From positions 434,001 to 498,000 of the forward strand of contig CAWHEB010000001.1 of assembly GCA_963828285.1 (NCBI GenBank): a stretch of DNA of 64,000 nt. The letters are read 5' to 3'. Below, piece after piece: positions 18,357 to 28,010 of the stretch. A model generated the notes under the pieces. That model saw only the letters and a program-made list of their open reading frames with translations. It was not told the origin of the DNA and did not search any database. Within the stretch, counting starts at the first letter, position 1, and each line of letters opens with the position of its first letter. The translations under genes and the position numbers were made by a program. Origin of the DNA: DAIOEK01 sp963828285 (GTDB lineage Bacteria; Chloroflexota; Anaerolineae; Anaerolineales; Anaerolineaceae).

Positions 18357-19230
18357 ATAGGTGCTCCAATTCCCGCACCTGGCGGAAGTAAAAGGCAATA
18401 ATCACCATTGCTATTAAGAATAGAACAACTGCTATAGCACTTCCGTACCCCATATAGTATTTTTGGAAGGATTCGTTATACATGAACATAGCTAGCGTAT
18501 CAGTGGTATGAAAGGGTCCACCTTTCGTCATCATATAAACAACGTCAAAACTCTTTAATGAATTTATAATGGATAATGCCACAACAACGATGGTTGCAGG
18601 ACTAAGCAATGGAATAACAACGTGTCTTAAAGATTTTAGATACGTTGCACCATCAATTTCAGCAGCTTCGGTTAATTCAGACGGAATCGATGTCAACCCT
18701 GCAAGGAAAATGACCATTGCCAGGCCAATTTGTTGCCACGACCAGGCGATAATGACAGAAGCTAATGCAGTCTTTGGATTTGCCAACCATGCCATCGTAA
18801 ATTGATCAAGCTGAACCCAGCGTAATACTGTATTGATCAAACCCCAATTAGGTTGATAGATCCAGATCCATACTTGCCCAATTACTGCTAGAGAAAGACA
18901 AATGGGTAAATAAAATAGTGATTTGAAGAAATTAGCTCCCCAAACACCTTCATGCAGTAGTAATGCGAGAGATAATCCACCACCTACTGGTAAGATAACT
19001 GCGGCAGCCATCCAAATTATCGTATTCTCAATAGCATTACTGAATTGTTTATCACGAAAGATCTTTGTAAAATTATCAAACCCAACCCAATTGAACTCCT
19101 GACGAAATCCGTTCCAATCTGTGAAACTGTAATAAAAGGAACTTATGAGCGGGATGATAACAATAACTGTGTATACAGCCAAAGGCACAATAGAAAAAAG
19201 GATTATCCACTTGCGGCGATTCCAAACCAC
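18349..19230 (-). CDS. Carbohydrate ABC transporter permease, MalF/UgpA type
   Basis: 293 aa, six spans. EAA loop: ELTEAAEIDGATYLKSLRHV. The start is GTG at 19230, after AGGAG. It follows the binding-protein gene by 150 nt, a gap that contains a strong hairpin (19338-19364). It forms the translocation pore with the MalG-type partner. Confidence 0.9.
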   Translation of the reverse strand: MVWNRRKWIILFSIVPLAVYTVIVIIPLISSFYYSFTDWNGFRQEFNWVGFDNFTKIFRDKQFSNAIENTIIWMAAAVILPVGGGLSLALLLHEGVWGANFFKSLFYLPICLSLAVIGQVWIWIYQPNWGLINTVLRWVQLDQFTMAWLANPKTALASVIIAWSWQQIGLAMVIFLAGLTSIPSELTEAAEIDGATYLKSLRHVVIPLLSPATIVVVALSIINSLKSFDVVYMMTKGGPFHTTDTLAMFMYNESFQKYYMGYGSAIAVVLFLIAMVIIAFYFRQVRELEHLYD

Positions 19231-19337
19231 AGTCGGCTCCTAATACCAGGGATTAAACTAATATCGTAACTAATATAACTTAATTATCTTACCAAGAGTC
19301 AACTTGTCAAATTGAAGTTCATAAGAAATTCAAAACG

Positions 19338-19364
19338 GAATGGGCAGCCACAGGCTGCCCATTC
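19338..19364 (-). terminator. Hairpin between binding-protein and permease genes
   Basis: A perfect 12-bp stem (GAATGGGCAGCC / GGCTGCCCATTC) with a 3-nt loop, followed on the minus strand by CGTTTTGAATTT. The weak T-tract suggests partial termination and 3'-end protection, which would leave the binding protein more abundant than the permeases. Confidence 0.65.
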
Positions 19365-19380
19365 TTTCCAAACTTAGTAG

Positions 19381-20739
19381 TTATTTTTTGAAGACCTCAG
19401 CAGATAATACCTGAGCGTCTTTCAGGTAGGTGGCGTATTGTGATGGATCATTCATCATTTGCGCACCGAGGTTTAATCCGATTTCCGCATTCGGAGGAGT
19501 GGTGGATAGATCATATGCAGGTAGCCACATTGTTCCACCGGCTATATAATCAAGAGCTTTCTTCATCACAGGATTGAATGTCGATGTGTCAGTTTGTGAT
19601 GAGGCAGGCAGAGCGCCTTGACCTTTCGCCCATAAGAGTTGCATGTCTGGTTTTAAAGCCCAGGCAATGAATTCTTTAGCGCAGTCTGAGTTCTTTGCGT
19701 CCGCGGGAATTGTCCAGGAGTCAGTTGAAGCAAATGTTGCTGGAGCAACGGCTGGATCGATGATCGGGAATGGGAATACATCATAGTCTTCACTGGCTTT
19801 GAGGCCATTGCCATCCCAGTATCCGGTGATCCAGGTTCCCATCAGGGTCATACCAGCTTCGCCTTTAGCTACCTGATCAGCAGCATCGGTCCAATCGTAA
19901 GCATTGGCATCTGGATAGAAGTAACCTTTATCGACTAATTCTTTCCATAGTTCCATTGCTTTCATTACTTCCGGATCTTCAAATGATGCTTCACCGGCTT
20001 GTAATTTTGCACGATATTCATGACCGGCAGAATAGCTTACAAGGAAATCTGTATAGAATTGAGCAGGCCAGCGGTTCTTTGATCCTAATGCGATCGGAGC
20101 CACACCAGCGGCTTTCAACTTTTCGCAGGTAGTAAGGAATTCATCCCATGTCTTGGGCATTTCGGTAATTCCGGCTTTTGCCATAGTCTTCGGGTTGTAG
20201 AAAAAGCCAGTATAGTGGAAGTTCTGTGGAATGGAATATCTACCGCCATTGTATTGGGTTGATCCCTGGATACCTGGCACAATTACATCGCCCAGTTTTT
20301 CCTTATCCCAGAAATCAGATAGTTCCATCAATGCATCACTGTCGACTACAAATTGAACACGAGCTCCAGCCCAATATGAGAATACGTCGGGAGGATTTTC
20401 CCCGGCAAGCATGACCAATATCTGGGTTTTGAAATCTTCATGTCCGGTAGTGTTATCAACAACTTCGCATTTTTCACTTTGGGCATTGAAACCATCGATG
20501 ATGGTTGTCATATCCTTGAGACCTAATTCGCCTGAATAATAATGGACGATATTAGTCTTTGTCTTTTCCACTGCAGCTGGCGCGGCTGGTTCAGCAGGAA
20601 CGGCTGTATCAGCAGGAGCTGCTGGTGCAGCTGGAGCAGCGGGTTCTACCGGTGCAGGAGCCGGGGCAGGCTGGCAAGCGGCGAGGAGCATTACGATAAT
20701 AATTAATCCTCCAAGCAATTTCCAATAATTCTTATTCAT
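19381..20739 (-). CDS. Extracellular sugar-binding lipoprotein (ABC family 1)
   Basis: 452 aa. Lipoprotein signal peptide with LLAAC (Cys22), then an Ala/Pro-rich linker of about 30 residues, then a MalE-like solute-binding domain (NIVHYYSGELGL, DVFSYWAGARVQF, AGITEMPKTWDEF, GEAGMTLMGTWITGYW). AGGAGG stands 8 nt before the ATG. First gene of the operon running to 16433. Ligand unknown; the surrounding dehydrogenases and isomerase point to a sugar or polyol. Confidence 0.92.
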   Translation of the reverse strand: MNKNYWKLLGGLIIIVMLLAACQPAPAPAPVEPAAPAAPAAPADTAVPAEPAAPAAVEKTKTNIVHYYSGELGLKDMTTIIDGFNAQSEKCEVVDNTTGHEDFKTQILVMLAGENPPDVFSYWAGARVQFVVDSDALMELSDFWDKEKLGDVIVPGIQGSTQYNGGRYSIPQNFHYTGFFYNPKTMAKAGITEMPKTWDEFLTTCEKLKAAGVAPIALGSKNRWPAQFYTDFLVSYSAGHEYRAKLQAGEASFEDPEVMKAMELWKELVDKGYFYPDANAYDWTDAADQVAKGEAGMTLMGTWITGYWDGNGLKASEDYDVFPFPIIDPAVAPATFASTDSWTIPADAKNSDCAKEFIAWALKPDMQLLWAKGQGALPASSQTDTSTFNPVMKKALDYIAGGTMWLPAYDLSTTPPNAEIGLNLGAQMMNDPSQYATYLKDAQVLSAEVFKK

Positions 20740-20798
20740 CTTGTATCCTCCTAAGATTTTCTGAAATTGGATAAATCATCGACTTTTTACTATTGAAC

Positions 20799-21095
20799 TA
20801 CAACAGTATGCCTGGTGATCACCTCCCGTTCCTCACTATTGAAATTATATCTTTTTGGGTACAGCTAACAATCGTGAATATAATTGGCCTATTGGTAAGA
20901 CCTTTTATATTATTTCACCAATTCTTACACCTGTCAACAAAGACTCTCATTAGATTTTTAGTACAAATAAGGAATTCAACTAGTAATATACAACCTTTAT
21001 ATTTTAATTGCAACTACTAAAATATTTTGTGACTATTCAGTGCTCTTTCTTAGCTACTTATTGATTTCTGTTGCTATATATACTATACTGTTGTA
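20799..21095. promoter_or_regulatory. Divergent promoter region with inverted operator pair
   Basis: The ~415-bp AT-rich region separates the binding-protein operon (minus) from the ThDP-enzyme operon (plus). TACAACAGTAT at 20799-20809 and its exact reverse complement ATACTGTTGTA at 21085-21095 stand near the two divergent starts. Their orientation is consistent with one regulator controlling both directions. The motif GTTGTAAAT at 21090 also occurs, inverted, at 16353-16361 upstream of the IclR gene. Confidence 0.4.
20893..20903. promoter_or_regulatory. Candidate GntR/FadR-type operator
   Basis: TGGTAAGACCT fits the FadR-subfamily half-site pattern (TnGT-N3-ACnA). On the other strand its core GGTCTTACC is identical to the core of the site at 30175-30185 and close to that at 31512-31522, next to a GntR gene. 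It lies in the middle of the divergent promoter region. Confidence 0.45.
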
Positions 21096-21155
21096 AATTA
21101 ATTACTATGCAATTATTTTTCGATGCTTGTTTCGCGCGTAATAGGGAGGTAATAA

Positions 21156-23066
21156 ATGGGTGATCCTGGCGATAATATGACAAAAGAGAATGTGAATCAG
21201 CAAAGATTGAATCGCGCGAAAATAATCCTTTCATCTGGAAGTATTCAAAAAGCAATTATTGAGGGATCGTTACCCACCAGAATCGATATTTCTGTTTCTG
21301 AAGCTTTAGTCCTGGGATTGATAAAACAAGGGGTAAGAAAGTACTTAGCCGTATTTGGGCACGGAGTAACTGATATTGGCGAAGTCTTACGCATATATCA
21401 GCAGGCAGGCTTGGTTCAGGTGTTCAATGTCAGAAGCGAGATCGAAGCCTCACACGCTGCTACTGCCCTGCGCTGGATCACCGGAGAAAAAGCAGCAGTT
21501 ATTGCATCCATTGGACCTGGTCCGCTTCAAGCCCTGGCTGCATCCCTTGTCCCGTTAGCTAATGGAATCGGGGTATGGTATCTTGTGGGAGATGAAACGA
21601 CTGAAGATGAAGGACCAAATTTCCAACAGATCCCTCATCCCAAACAGGGACAGTTTTCTACTCTCTTTGGTACCATGAACCAATCCTACAGCCTTCACAC
21701 TCCGCTTGCATTAAGTACAGCCCTCCGCCGTGGTTTAAACACAGTAGATCACCCACACAGACCAGGACCCTTCTATTTATTAATGCCAATGAATATCCAG
21801 CCAGTCATCATGCATCAATTCAATCTGAATGAATTGCCAGAAGGAGCTCCTCCGCGTCTGGGGGCAGCAGCTGACTTCGGTAATTACAAAAAAGCATTGG
21901 CGGAGATCAGTAAAGCAAAACGTATCGTAGTCCGGTTAGGTGGTGGCTCGATCGGATCAGGTCCTGAGATCCAGGAATTATTGGACCTCGTTGATGGAAT
22001 GGCAATTGTGGCTCCGGTTGCCAGCGGAATAATTCCATACAATCACCCCAGAAACATGTCTGTAGCCGGATCAAAAGGTTCGATTTCCGGTAATTACGCC
22101 ATGGAAAATGCCGATTTGCTCATTGCCATTGGTACCAGGTTTGTATGCCAATCAGATTGTTCCAGAACGGGATATCTAAACGCAAAACATGTTATCAATA
22201 TCAACACCGATATTGATGCTGCGACCCATTATGGAAATACTACTGCTCTGGTGGGTGATGCTGCTCCTACCCTCAGGATTCTAATTGATGGATTAAGGCA
22301 AAGTGGCAACAAAATACAGGCTGAAAATTCCGATTGGTTTGTTGAATGTGTACAGAAAAAACACGAATGGGAAAAATATAAAGCTGAAAGATTTTTACAG
22401 ATTACCTTACCTGACCCAGTTTGGAACAAAGATGTCTTTACACAACCGGCAGCATTAAAAATAGCCACAGATTGGGCAAGAAAAAATGGAGCAGTAACCA
22501 TTTTTGATGCAGGAGATGTACAGGCGAATGGATTCCAAATTGTTGAAGATGAAACCTTAAATCAAGGCATTACTGATGGCGGTGCAAGTTACATGGGCTT
22601 TGCCAGCTCGGCATTACTGGCTTCCGGTCTCGCTTCAAAACCATTCTTTCCTCTTTCGATAACCGGTGATGGGTCATTCATGATGAACCCACAAATATTG
22701 ATTGATGCAGTGGAACATCACGCTGTAGGTTGTTTGTTGATCATGGACAACCGGAGAATGTCTGCCATCTCAAGTCTACAATATGATCAGTACGGGATTG
22801 ATTTCGCCACCAATGACTCTGTTGAAGTTGATTATGTTACATTAGCCGGTTCTGTCAAAGGAATTCTAGCTCTTCACGGCGGATATTCCAAAGAATCATT
22901 GATCCAATCTTTGGATAAAGCGAAAGCATATGCCGGACTGACTGTAATACACCTTCCAGTTTATTATGGTCCCAATGGACTAGGTTCACTTGGTGCATTT
23001 GGCCGCTGGAATGTTGGAAATTGGTCTGAAAAAACCCAGGCATTACGCCACGATTTAGGTCTTTAA
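21156..23066 (+). CDS. ThDP-dependent enzyme, acetolactate-synthase/IolD-like
   Basis: 636 aa, three-domain ThDP enzyme of the acetohydroxyacid synthase fold and of IolD-like length. The catalytic glutamate lies in NVRSEIEASHAATAL. The central binding domain contains RLGGGSIGSGPEIQELL. The Mg-ThDP motif runs from TGDGSFMMN to IMDNRRM. GGGAGG precedes the ATG by 5 nt. IolD hydrolyses a cyclic dione in inositol breakdown; a similar C-C cleavage or ligation of a 2-oxo polyol is plausible here. First gene of a six-gene operon with Gfo/Idh, transketolase and RpiB-like enzymes. The exact reaction is not assignable. Confidence 0.85.
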   Translation: MGDPGDNMTKENVNQQRLNRAKIILSSGSIQKAIIEGSLPTRIDISVSEALVLGLIKQGVRKYLAVFGHGVTDIGEVLRIYQQAGLVQVFNVRSEIEASHAATALRWITGEKAAVIASIGPGPLQALAASLVPLANGIGVWYLVGDETTEDEGPNFQQIPHPKQGQFSTLFGTMNQSYSLHTPLALSTALRRGLNTVDHPHRPGPFYLLMPMNIQPVIMHQFNLNELPEGAPPRLGAAADFGNYKKALAEISKAKRIVVRLGGGSIGSGPEIQELLDLVDGMAIVAPVASGIIPYNHPRNMSVAGSKGSISGNYAMENADLLIAIGTRFVCQSDCSRTGYLNAKHVININTDIDAATHYGNTTALVGDAAPTLRILIDGLRQSGNKIQAENSDWFVECVQKKHEWEKYKAERFLQITLPDPVWNKDVFTQPAALKIATDWARKNGAVTIFDAGDVQANGFQIVEDETLNQGITDGGASYMGFASSALLASGLASKPFFPLSITGDGSFMMNPQILIDAVEHHAVGCLLIMDNRRMSAISSLQYDQYGIDFATNDSVEVDYVTLAGSVKGILALHGGYSKESLIQSLDKAKAYAGLTVIHLPVYYGPNGLGSLGAFGRWNVGNWSEKTQALRHDLGL

Positions 23067-23086
23067 CCCTAAAGAAAGGCCTATCA

Positions 23087-24478
23087 GTGAATCCCACTAT
23101 CGATCAGGACAAGCTATCTACCAAAACAAAGTTGTTTTATGGGATTGGTGATATCGGAAATGCGATCGTAAATTCCTCCATTCAGTTCTTTCTACTTATT
23201 TTCTATACAGACGCAGCATTAGTCCCACCAGCATTGGTTGGAAGCGCATTGTTGCTTGGAAAGATCTGGGATGCAATCAACGACCCTTTATTTGGCTGGT
23301 TTTCTGATCGGGTTACATCGAAACGATTTGGCAAACGGCGTGTTTTCATGATCTTCGGTGCAATTCCTTTGGGGATTAGCATCATGTTGTTATGGTTTGT
23401 TCCAAAAGGATTGGATCAAATCGGTGTATTTCTCTGGATCATATTTACATTTATTCTCTTCGATACAATATGGACAGTAACAAACGTACCTTATTACTCT
23501 CTATCCACCGAGCTAACTGAAAACTACGACGAACGGTCAAGCCTTACATCATTCCGTATGGTGCTGGCTGTTCCCGCATACTTGATTGGTGCGGCATTAA
23601 CCCCTGCGATCGTTGGTTTGTTTGCCTTGAAGCAAACCGGGTATGGATTTATCGGTATCGCTTATGGCGTGATAGCCGCTACTGTATTGTTGATTTCCGC
23701 TTCCGGTTATAGGGAAAAGCAATCAATCATCGCAAATACATCCACAATCTCGCCTCTAAAGGCTATAAGCTTAACATTTAGGAATAAGCCATTCGTCCGG
23801 CTTATAACAGCTTATCTGGTGATGAATTTATCGTTTGCATTCATAAAAACTTTGATGGCGTATTTCATCACTTACCAACTAAATATGGAAAAGGAAGTTC
23901 CCATATTTATGGGGTTATTATTGGTTGTGGTAACCATATTCCTGTTCCCCTGGAAAAAGCTCTCTGAAAAATGGGATAAGGGTCCAGCATATGCGCTAGG
24001 GATGTCAATTGGCGGCATTTCGGTCGGTTTATGCTTTCTACTCCCCCACCAACCCACAGCTCTGATCTATGTCATCGCCGTCACCGCTGGTATCGGTTTT
24101 TCAGCAAATTGGGTCTTCCCCTGGTCGATGATCCCGGATGTTGTCGATTATGACCGTCTACAAACTGGAGAATACCGTAGCGGAATGTATTTTGGGGTCT
24201 GGGGTCTTGCTACAAAAATATCTGAAGCCGTCGCCATTGCCGGAACCGGGTGGTTGTTGGCAGCATTCTCATATGTGCCAAATATTGAACAATCAGCATC
24301 CACACTTTTGGGTATCCGTTTATTTTTTGGACCAATTCCGGCGGTCTTGATCCTGGTTGTAATGCCGTTATTGATCTGGTATCCGATCAACCGGGCAGCA
24401 CATATTAAACTCAGGGAACAGCTGCAAGAGAAGAATTCATCCAACTTGATGAACGAGTCCACACCAATGGTAGGGTAG
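23087..24478 (+). CDS. GPH-family sugar:cation symporter (MelB-like)
   Basis: 463 aa, twelve predicted membrane spans. The cation-site region NDPLFGWFSDRV and the loop KRFGKRRVFM are typical of the glycoside-pentoside-hexuronide family. GTG start after AAAGG, 20 nt after the ThDP gene. It imports, with Na+ or H+, the substrate or a related glycoside, in parallel with the divergent ABC transporter. Confidence 0.9.
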   Translation: MNPTIDQDKLSTKTKLFYGIGDIGNAIVNSSIQFFLLIFYTDAALVPPALVGSALLLGKIWDAINDPLFGWFSDRVTSKRFGKRRVFMIFGAIPLGISIMLLWFVPKGLDQIGVFLWIIFTFILFDTIWTVTNVPYYSLSTELTENYDERSSLTSFRMVLAVPAYLIGAALTPAIVGLFALKQTGYGFIGIAYGVIAATVLLISASGYREKQSIIANTSTISPLKAISLTFRNKPFVRLITAYLVMNLSFAFIKTLMAYFITYQLNMEKEVPIFMGLLLVVVTIFLFPWKKLSEKWDKGPAYALGMSIGGISVGLCFLLPHQPTALIYVIAVTAGIGFSANWVFPWSMIPDVVDYDRLQTGEYRSGMYFGVWGLATKISEAVAIAGTGWLLAAFSYVPNIEQSASTLLGIRLFFGPIPAVLILVVMPLLIWYPINRAAHIKLREQLQEKNSSNLMNESTPMVG

Positions 24479-24482
24479 CCCG

Positions 24483-25571
24483 ATGAATAAATCCCTGAAT
24501 GTTGCTTTTGTGGGTTGCGGCCGGATATCCGACTTGCATTACCTCGGTTATCAGGGGATGGATAATTCAAAGGTCACTACTCTATGCGATATCAATGAAA
24601 AAGCAGCCAATGAAAAAGCGAAAACCTGGCAAATTTCAAAGGTTTATAAGAATTATCTAGATCTATTAGCTGATCCTGAAATCGATCTCATTGAATTGTT
24701 GGTACCGCATCATCTCCATTGCAAAATGAGCATTCAGGCATTACTCGCCGGAAAACATGTCTCCCTTCAAAAACCGATGGCTATGAATCTTCAGGAAGCG
24801 GATGAGATGATCTCAGTTGCAGATAAATCTGGTGTTGTGTTCCGGGTTTATGAGAATTTTGTGTTTTATCCCCCAAACGTAAAAGCAAAAGAAATGATCA
24901 TCAATGGGGATATCGGCGAACCTCAGATGATTCGCATGCATGTCAGTACCGGTAAAAGTAAAACCGAGTGGAAAGTTCCTCTTGCAGCCTGGATTTGGCG
25001 TTTCAATGACAAGACCAGTGGCGGCGGACCATTGATTTTCGATCACGGATATCACCTGTTTTCTTTAGCGTATGACTTAATGGGACCTGTGAAACGGGTG
25101 AACGCCTGGATAGATAAATCCATGGCTCGTCCAGGGGTATTTATCGATGCTCCAGCAGTCATCATGATCCAATTCCAGGGAAAACGTAAATATGGCACGC
25201 TCGATTTTGCTCATACTCCCAATTTAGTGATGGACACCCAGTATTATTCGGATGATGATCGGGTCGAAATTATTGGCGATAAAGGGATATTAATCATTAA
25301 CCGATGTACAGCAAAAACACTCGATTATCCACCACTTGTACTATTCAAAGATGGCAAAACAACTGAAATCCCAATAGATCGGTACGAATGGCACGACAGT
25401 TTTATTGATTGCACCAGGCATTTAATTGATGTGCTGTTAAAAGGTGGATCGCCCAGATTGGATGGTCGAACTGCGCGGAATGTTCTCGAATTCTCGATCG
25501 GTGTCCATCAATCAGCACAAGCGAATCGTGAAATTGTATTAGACCAAAAACCTATCATGCAGAGGATGTAA
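24483..25571 (+). CDS. Gfo/Idh/MocA-family oxidoreductase
   Basis: 362 aa. FVGCGRISDLHYLGYQ, SLQKPMAMNLQEADEM and GGGPLIFDHGYHLFSL are visible. It is a close paralogue of the protein at 14364-15434. It starts 4 nt after the symporter and ends 1 nt before the transketolase subunit, so it is co-translated with them. It probably oxidises a secondary hydroxyl of the substrate before the ThDP-dependent steps. Confidence 0.9.
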   Translation: MNKSLNVAFVGCGRISDLHYLGYQGMDNSKVTTLCDINEKAANEKAKTWQISKVYKNYLDLLADPEIDLIELLVPHHLHCKMSIQALLAGKHVSLQKPMAMNLQEADEMISVADKSGVVFRVYENFVFYPPNVKAKEMIINGDIGEPQMIRMHVSTGKSKTEWKVPLAAWIWRFNDKTSGGGPLIFDHGYHLFSLAYDLMGPVKRVNAWIDKSMARPGVFIDAPAVIMIQFQGKRKYGTLDFAHTPNLVMDTQYYSDDDRVEIIGDKGILIINRCTAKTLDYPPLVLFKDGKTTEIPIDRYEWHDSFIDCTRHLIDVLLKGGSPRLDGRTARNVLEFSIGVHQSAQANREIVLDQKPIMQRM

Positions 25572-25572
25572 T

Positions 25573-26412
25573 ATGAAATATACAACGGAAAAGAAGATCC
25601 TTGAACTCGAAGAGATCGCACGACAATTACGGATCGATAGTATAAAAATGATCTACAAAAGACAGTCGGGACATCCTGGCGGTTCTCTCTCCGCCGCCGA
25701 GATAGTCTCTGTACTATTCTTCCATAAGTTGAGATTGGACCCACAGAATCCCAAATGGGAAGATCGCGACCGGTTTTTCCTGAGTAAGGGGCATGCATCT
25801 GCTGTACTCTATGCTGCCATGGCAAAACGTGGATTTTTCCCAGAGGAAGATCTATACAATTGGGGTGAGCTTGATTGCCATCTGCAAGGACATCCGGACA
25901 GAGTAAAAACCCCCGGGATTGAGATGAGCGCCGGACCATTGGGTCATGGCATTGCTGTAGGCGCTGGAAATGCACTCGCTGCCAAGAAGAAGAACAAAAA
26001 GTATAGAACTTATGTATTGATGGGTGACGGCGAAATGCAGGCAGGGATTGTATGGGAGGCTGCCACTGCTGCGGCTAAATTCCACTTGAACAACCTGACT
26101 GTCATTCTTGATTATAACGATGTGCAGCTTGATGGACCTGTGCACGAGATCATGCCGCTTGAACCACTAGCCGACCGCTGGAAGGCATTTAATTGGCATG
26201 TGGTTGAAATCAATGGTCATAATACCCGTCAGGTGATCGAAGCTTTGGATCTGGTCGAAGAAATTCATAGCCAGCCAACCATAATCATTGCCCATACCAC
26301 TAAAGGAAAAGGCGTAAGTTTTATGGAAAATGACTACAAGTGGCATGGGGCAGTGCCAAAACCAGATCAATATGAATTGGCACTATCAGAATTATCTGCG
26401 GAGGGAAAATAA
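25573..26412 (+). CDS. Transketolase-like N-terminal (ThDP-binding) subunit
   Basis: 279 aa. GHPGGSLSAAEIVSVLFFH and KGHASAVLYAAMAKRG at the N-terminus; the Mg-ThDP motif runs from MGDGEMQAGIVWEA to ILDYNDVQ. The pyrimidine-binding half is encoded by the next gene, as in split transketolases. Probably transfers a ketol unit in a dedicated sugar pathway rather than the housekeeping pentose phosphate pathway. Confidence 0.9.
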   Translation: MKYTTEKKILELEEIARQLRIDSIKMIYKRQSGHPGGSLSAAEIVSVLFFHKLRLDPQNPKWEDRDRFFLSKGHASAVLYAAMAKRGFFPEEDLYNWGELDCHLQGHPDRVKTPGIEMSAGPLGHGIAVGAGNALAAKKKNKKYRTYVLMGDGEMQAGIVWEAATAAAKFHLNNLTVILDYNDVQLDGPVHEIMPLEPLADRWKAFNWHVVEINGHNTRQVIEALDLVEEIHSQPTIIIAHTTKGKGVSFMENDYKWHGAVPKPDQYELALSELSAEGK

Positions 26413-26413
26413 C

Positions 26414-27352
26414 ATGGCCGAAATTCCACAACGCGAAGCCTACGGTCGTGCATTGGCCGAATATGGAACGATCAACGAAAACATCGTTGTTCTCGATGCA
26501 GATACATCCTCTTCCACATTAACTCATTTTTTTGGTTCGAAATTCCCGGATCGGTTCTTCAATATAGGAATTGCTGAGCCGTGTCTTGTCGATTTTGGTG
26601 TGGGGATGTCACTGGGTGGATATGTCCCCTTTGTAAATGCGTTTGCAGCATTCCTATCCTTGAGAGCAATAGAGCAAGTGCGCACATGTGTGGCGTATGC
26701 TGAAACAAATGTAAAATTGATCGGCCACTATGCGGGATTATCTGATTTCAAAGATGGCCCTACTCACAATTGTGTGGTGGACCTGGCAGTCATGCGTTCT
26801 CTTCCAAACATGACAGTGATCGTACCGTCTGATAATAATCAGATCAAGAATTGGATCCCCATCATTGCTGAGCATCAAGGACCTTTGTATTTTCGAATGA
26901 GCAGGGACAAATCAATCCTTGTTCATCCGGAGGACGTCAAACCGGAAATTGGTAAAGGAATGGTCCTCAAAGAAGGGTCAGATGTTGCCTTGATAGCTAC
27001 TGGAGCCATGGTTGGCAGATGTATGCTCGCAGCAAAACTTCTGGAGGATTCGGGGATATCTGCAAGAGTATTGGAAATCCACACCATCAAGCCAATCGAT
27101 GTCGAAGCGATTTGTGAAGCGGCTCGAGGCACAGGTGCAATAGTTACGGCTGAAGAACATACCATCCTGGGCGGTCTGGGGGGAGCAGTTGCCGAGGTAT
27201 TATCAGAGAATTGTCCTACACCCATGATCAGGATAGGTGTCAAGGACAGGTTCTCCGTAACAGCGAAAGATGCAGATGTATTAATGGACTACATGGGATT
27301 GCGGGTTGATGATATTGTTAATGCTGCAAAGCAAGTATTTAAGAAGAAGTAG
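26414..27352 (+). CDS. Transketolase-like C-terminal subunit
   Basis: 312 aa. It contains the catalytic glutamate region FFNIGIAEPCLVDFGVG, YVPFVNAFAAFLSLRA, and the C-terminal EEHTILGGLGGAVAE. The ATG at 26414 is one base after the upstream stop, after GGAGGGAAAATAAC. With the previous gene it makes one heterotetrameric ThDP enzyme. Confidence 0.9.
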   Translation: MAEIPQREAYGRALAEYGTINENIVVLDADTSSSTLTHFFGSKFPDRFFNIGIAEPCLVDFGVGMSLGGYVPFVNAFAAFLSLRAIEQVRTCVAYAETNVKLIGHYAGLSDFKDGPTHNCVVDLAVMRSLPNMTVIVPSDNNQIKNWIPIIAEHQGPLYFRMSRDKSILVHPEDVKPEIGKGMVLKEGSDVALIATGAMVGRCMLAAKLLEDSGISARVLEIHTIKPIDVEAICEAARGTGAIVTAEEHTILGGLGGAVAEVLSENCPTPMIRIGVKDRFSVTAKDADVLMDYMGLRVDDIVNAAKQVFKKK

Positions 27353-27369
27353 ACTTTAGGAGCCATATT

Positions 27370-27996
27370 ATGAGAATTGCAATTGTCAATGAGACCAGTG
27401 CTGCTGATCGAAATGCAGATATACTTGCCGCGTTGGATGGACGTGGTCATGAAGTATTCAATGTGGGAATGACCAAAAGTGGTGAAAAACCAGAACTTCA
27501 ATATATCCACACCGGATTATTGTCTGCGCTGCTCCTAAATACTCACAAAGTTGATCTCGTAATCGGCGGCTGCGGAACCGGAATTGGTTACATGAACGCT
27601 GTCATGCAATATCCGGGTGTTTTTTGCGGCTTGATCCATAATCCATTGGATGCCTGGTTGTTTGCCCAAATCAATGATGGCAACTGTATTTCACTTGCGT
27701 TACAACAAGGGTATGGATGGGCAAGCAATGTAAACTTGCGTTTCATTTTTGATCAATACTTTGGTGTTGAACACGGCAAGGGGTATCCGGATGCCAGGCG
27801 TGAGCCGCAGGCAAATTCCCGGGAATTGTTAAAAACGATATCTACAGCGACCCATCATTCCATGGCTGAAATTGTTGCCACCATTCCTGCAAGTGTTGTT
27901 AAGACTGTTGTAGAGTATCCCGGAGTAAGTGATTTCCTTTTCAAGGATGGGATTGAAAACAAGGTACTGGTTGAGAGTTTGAAAAAGTTCCTATAG
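27370..27996 (+). CDS. RpiB/LacAB-family isomerase
   Basis: 208 aa, longer than typical RpiB (~150 aa) because of a C-terminal extension. The phosphate/active-site loop GGCGTGIGYMNAV carries the conserved cysteine. Aldose-ketose isomerisation of a phosphorylated four- to six-carbon sugar is expected; related proteins isomerise erythrulose or galactose phosphates. Last gene of the operon, followed by a terminator. Confidence 0.85.
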   Translation: MRIAIVNETSAADRNADILAALDGRGHEVFNVGMTKSGEKPELQYIHTGLLSALLLNTHKVDLVIGGCGTGIGYMNAVMQYPGVFCGLIHNPLDAWLFAQINDGNCISLALQQGYGWASNVNLRFIFDQYFGVEHGKGYPDARREPQANSRELLKTISTATHHSMAEIVATIPASVVKTVVEYPGVSDFLFKDGIENKVLVESLKKFL

Positions 27997-28010
27997 TAGA
28001 ATAGTCAACA

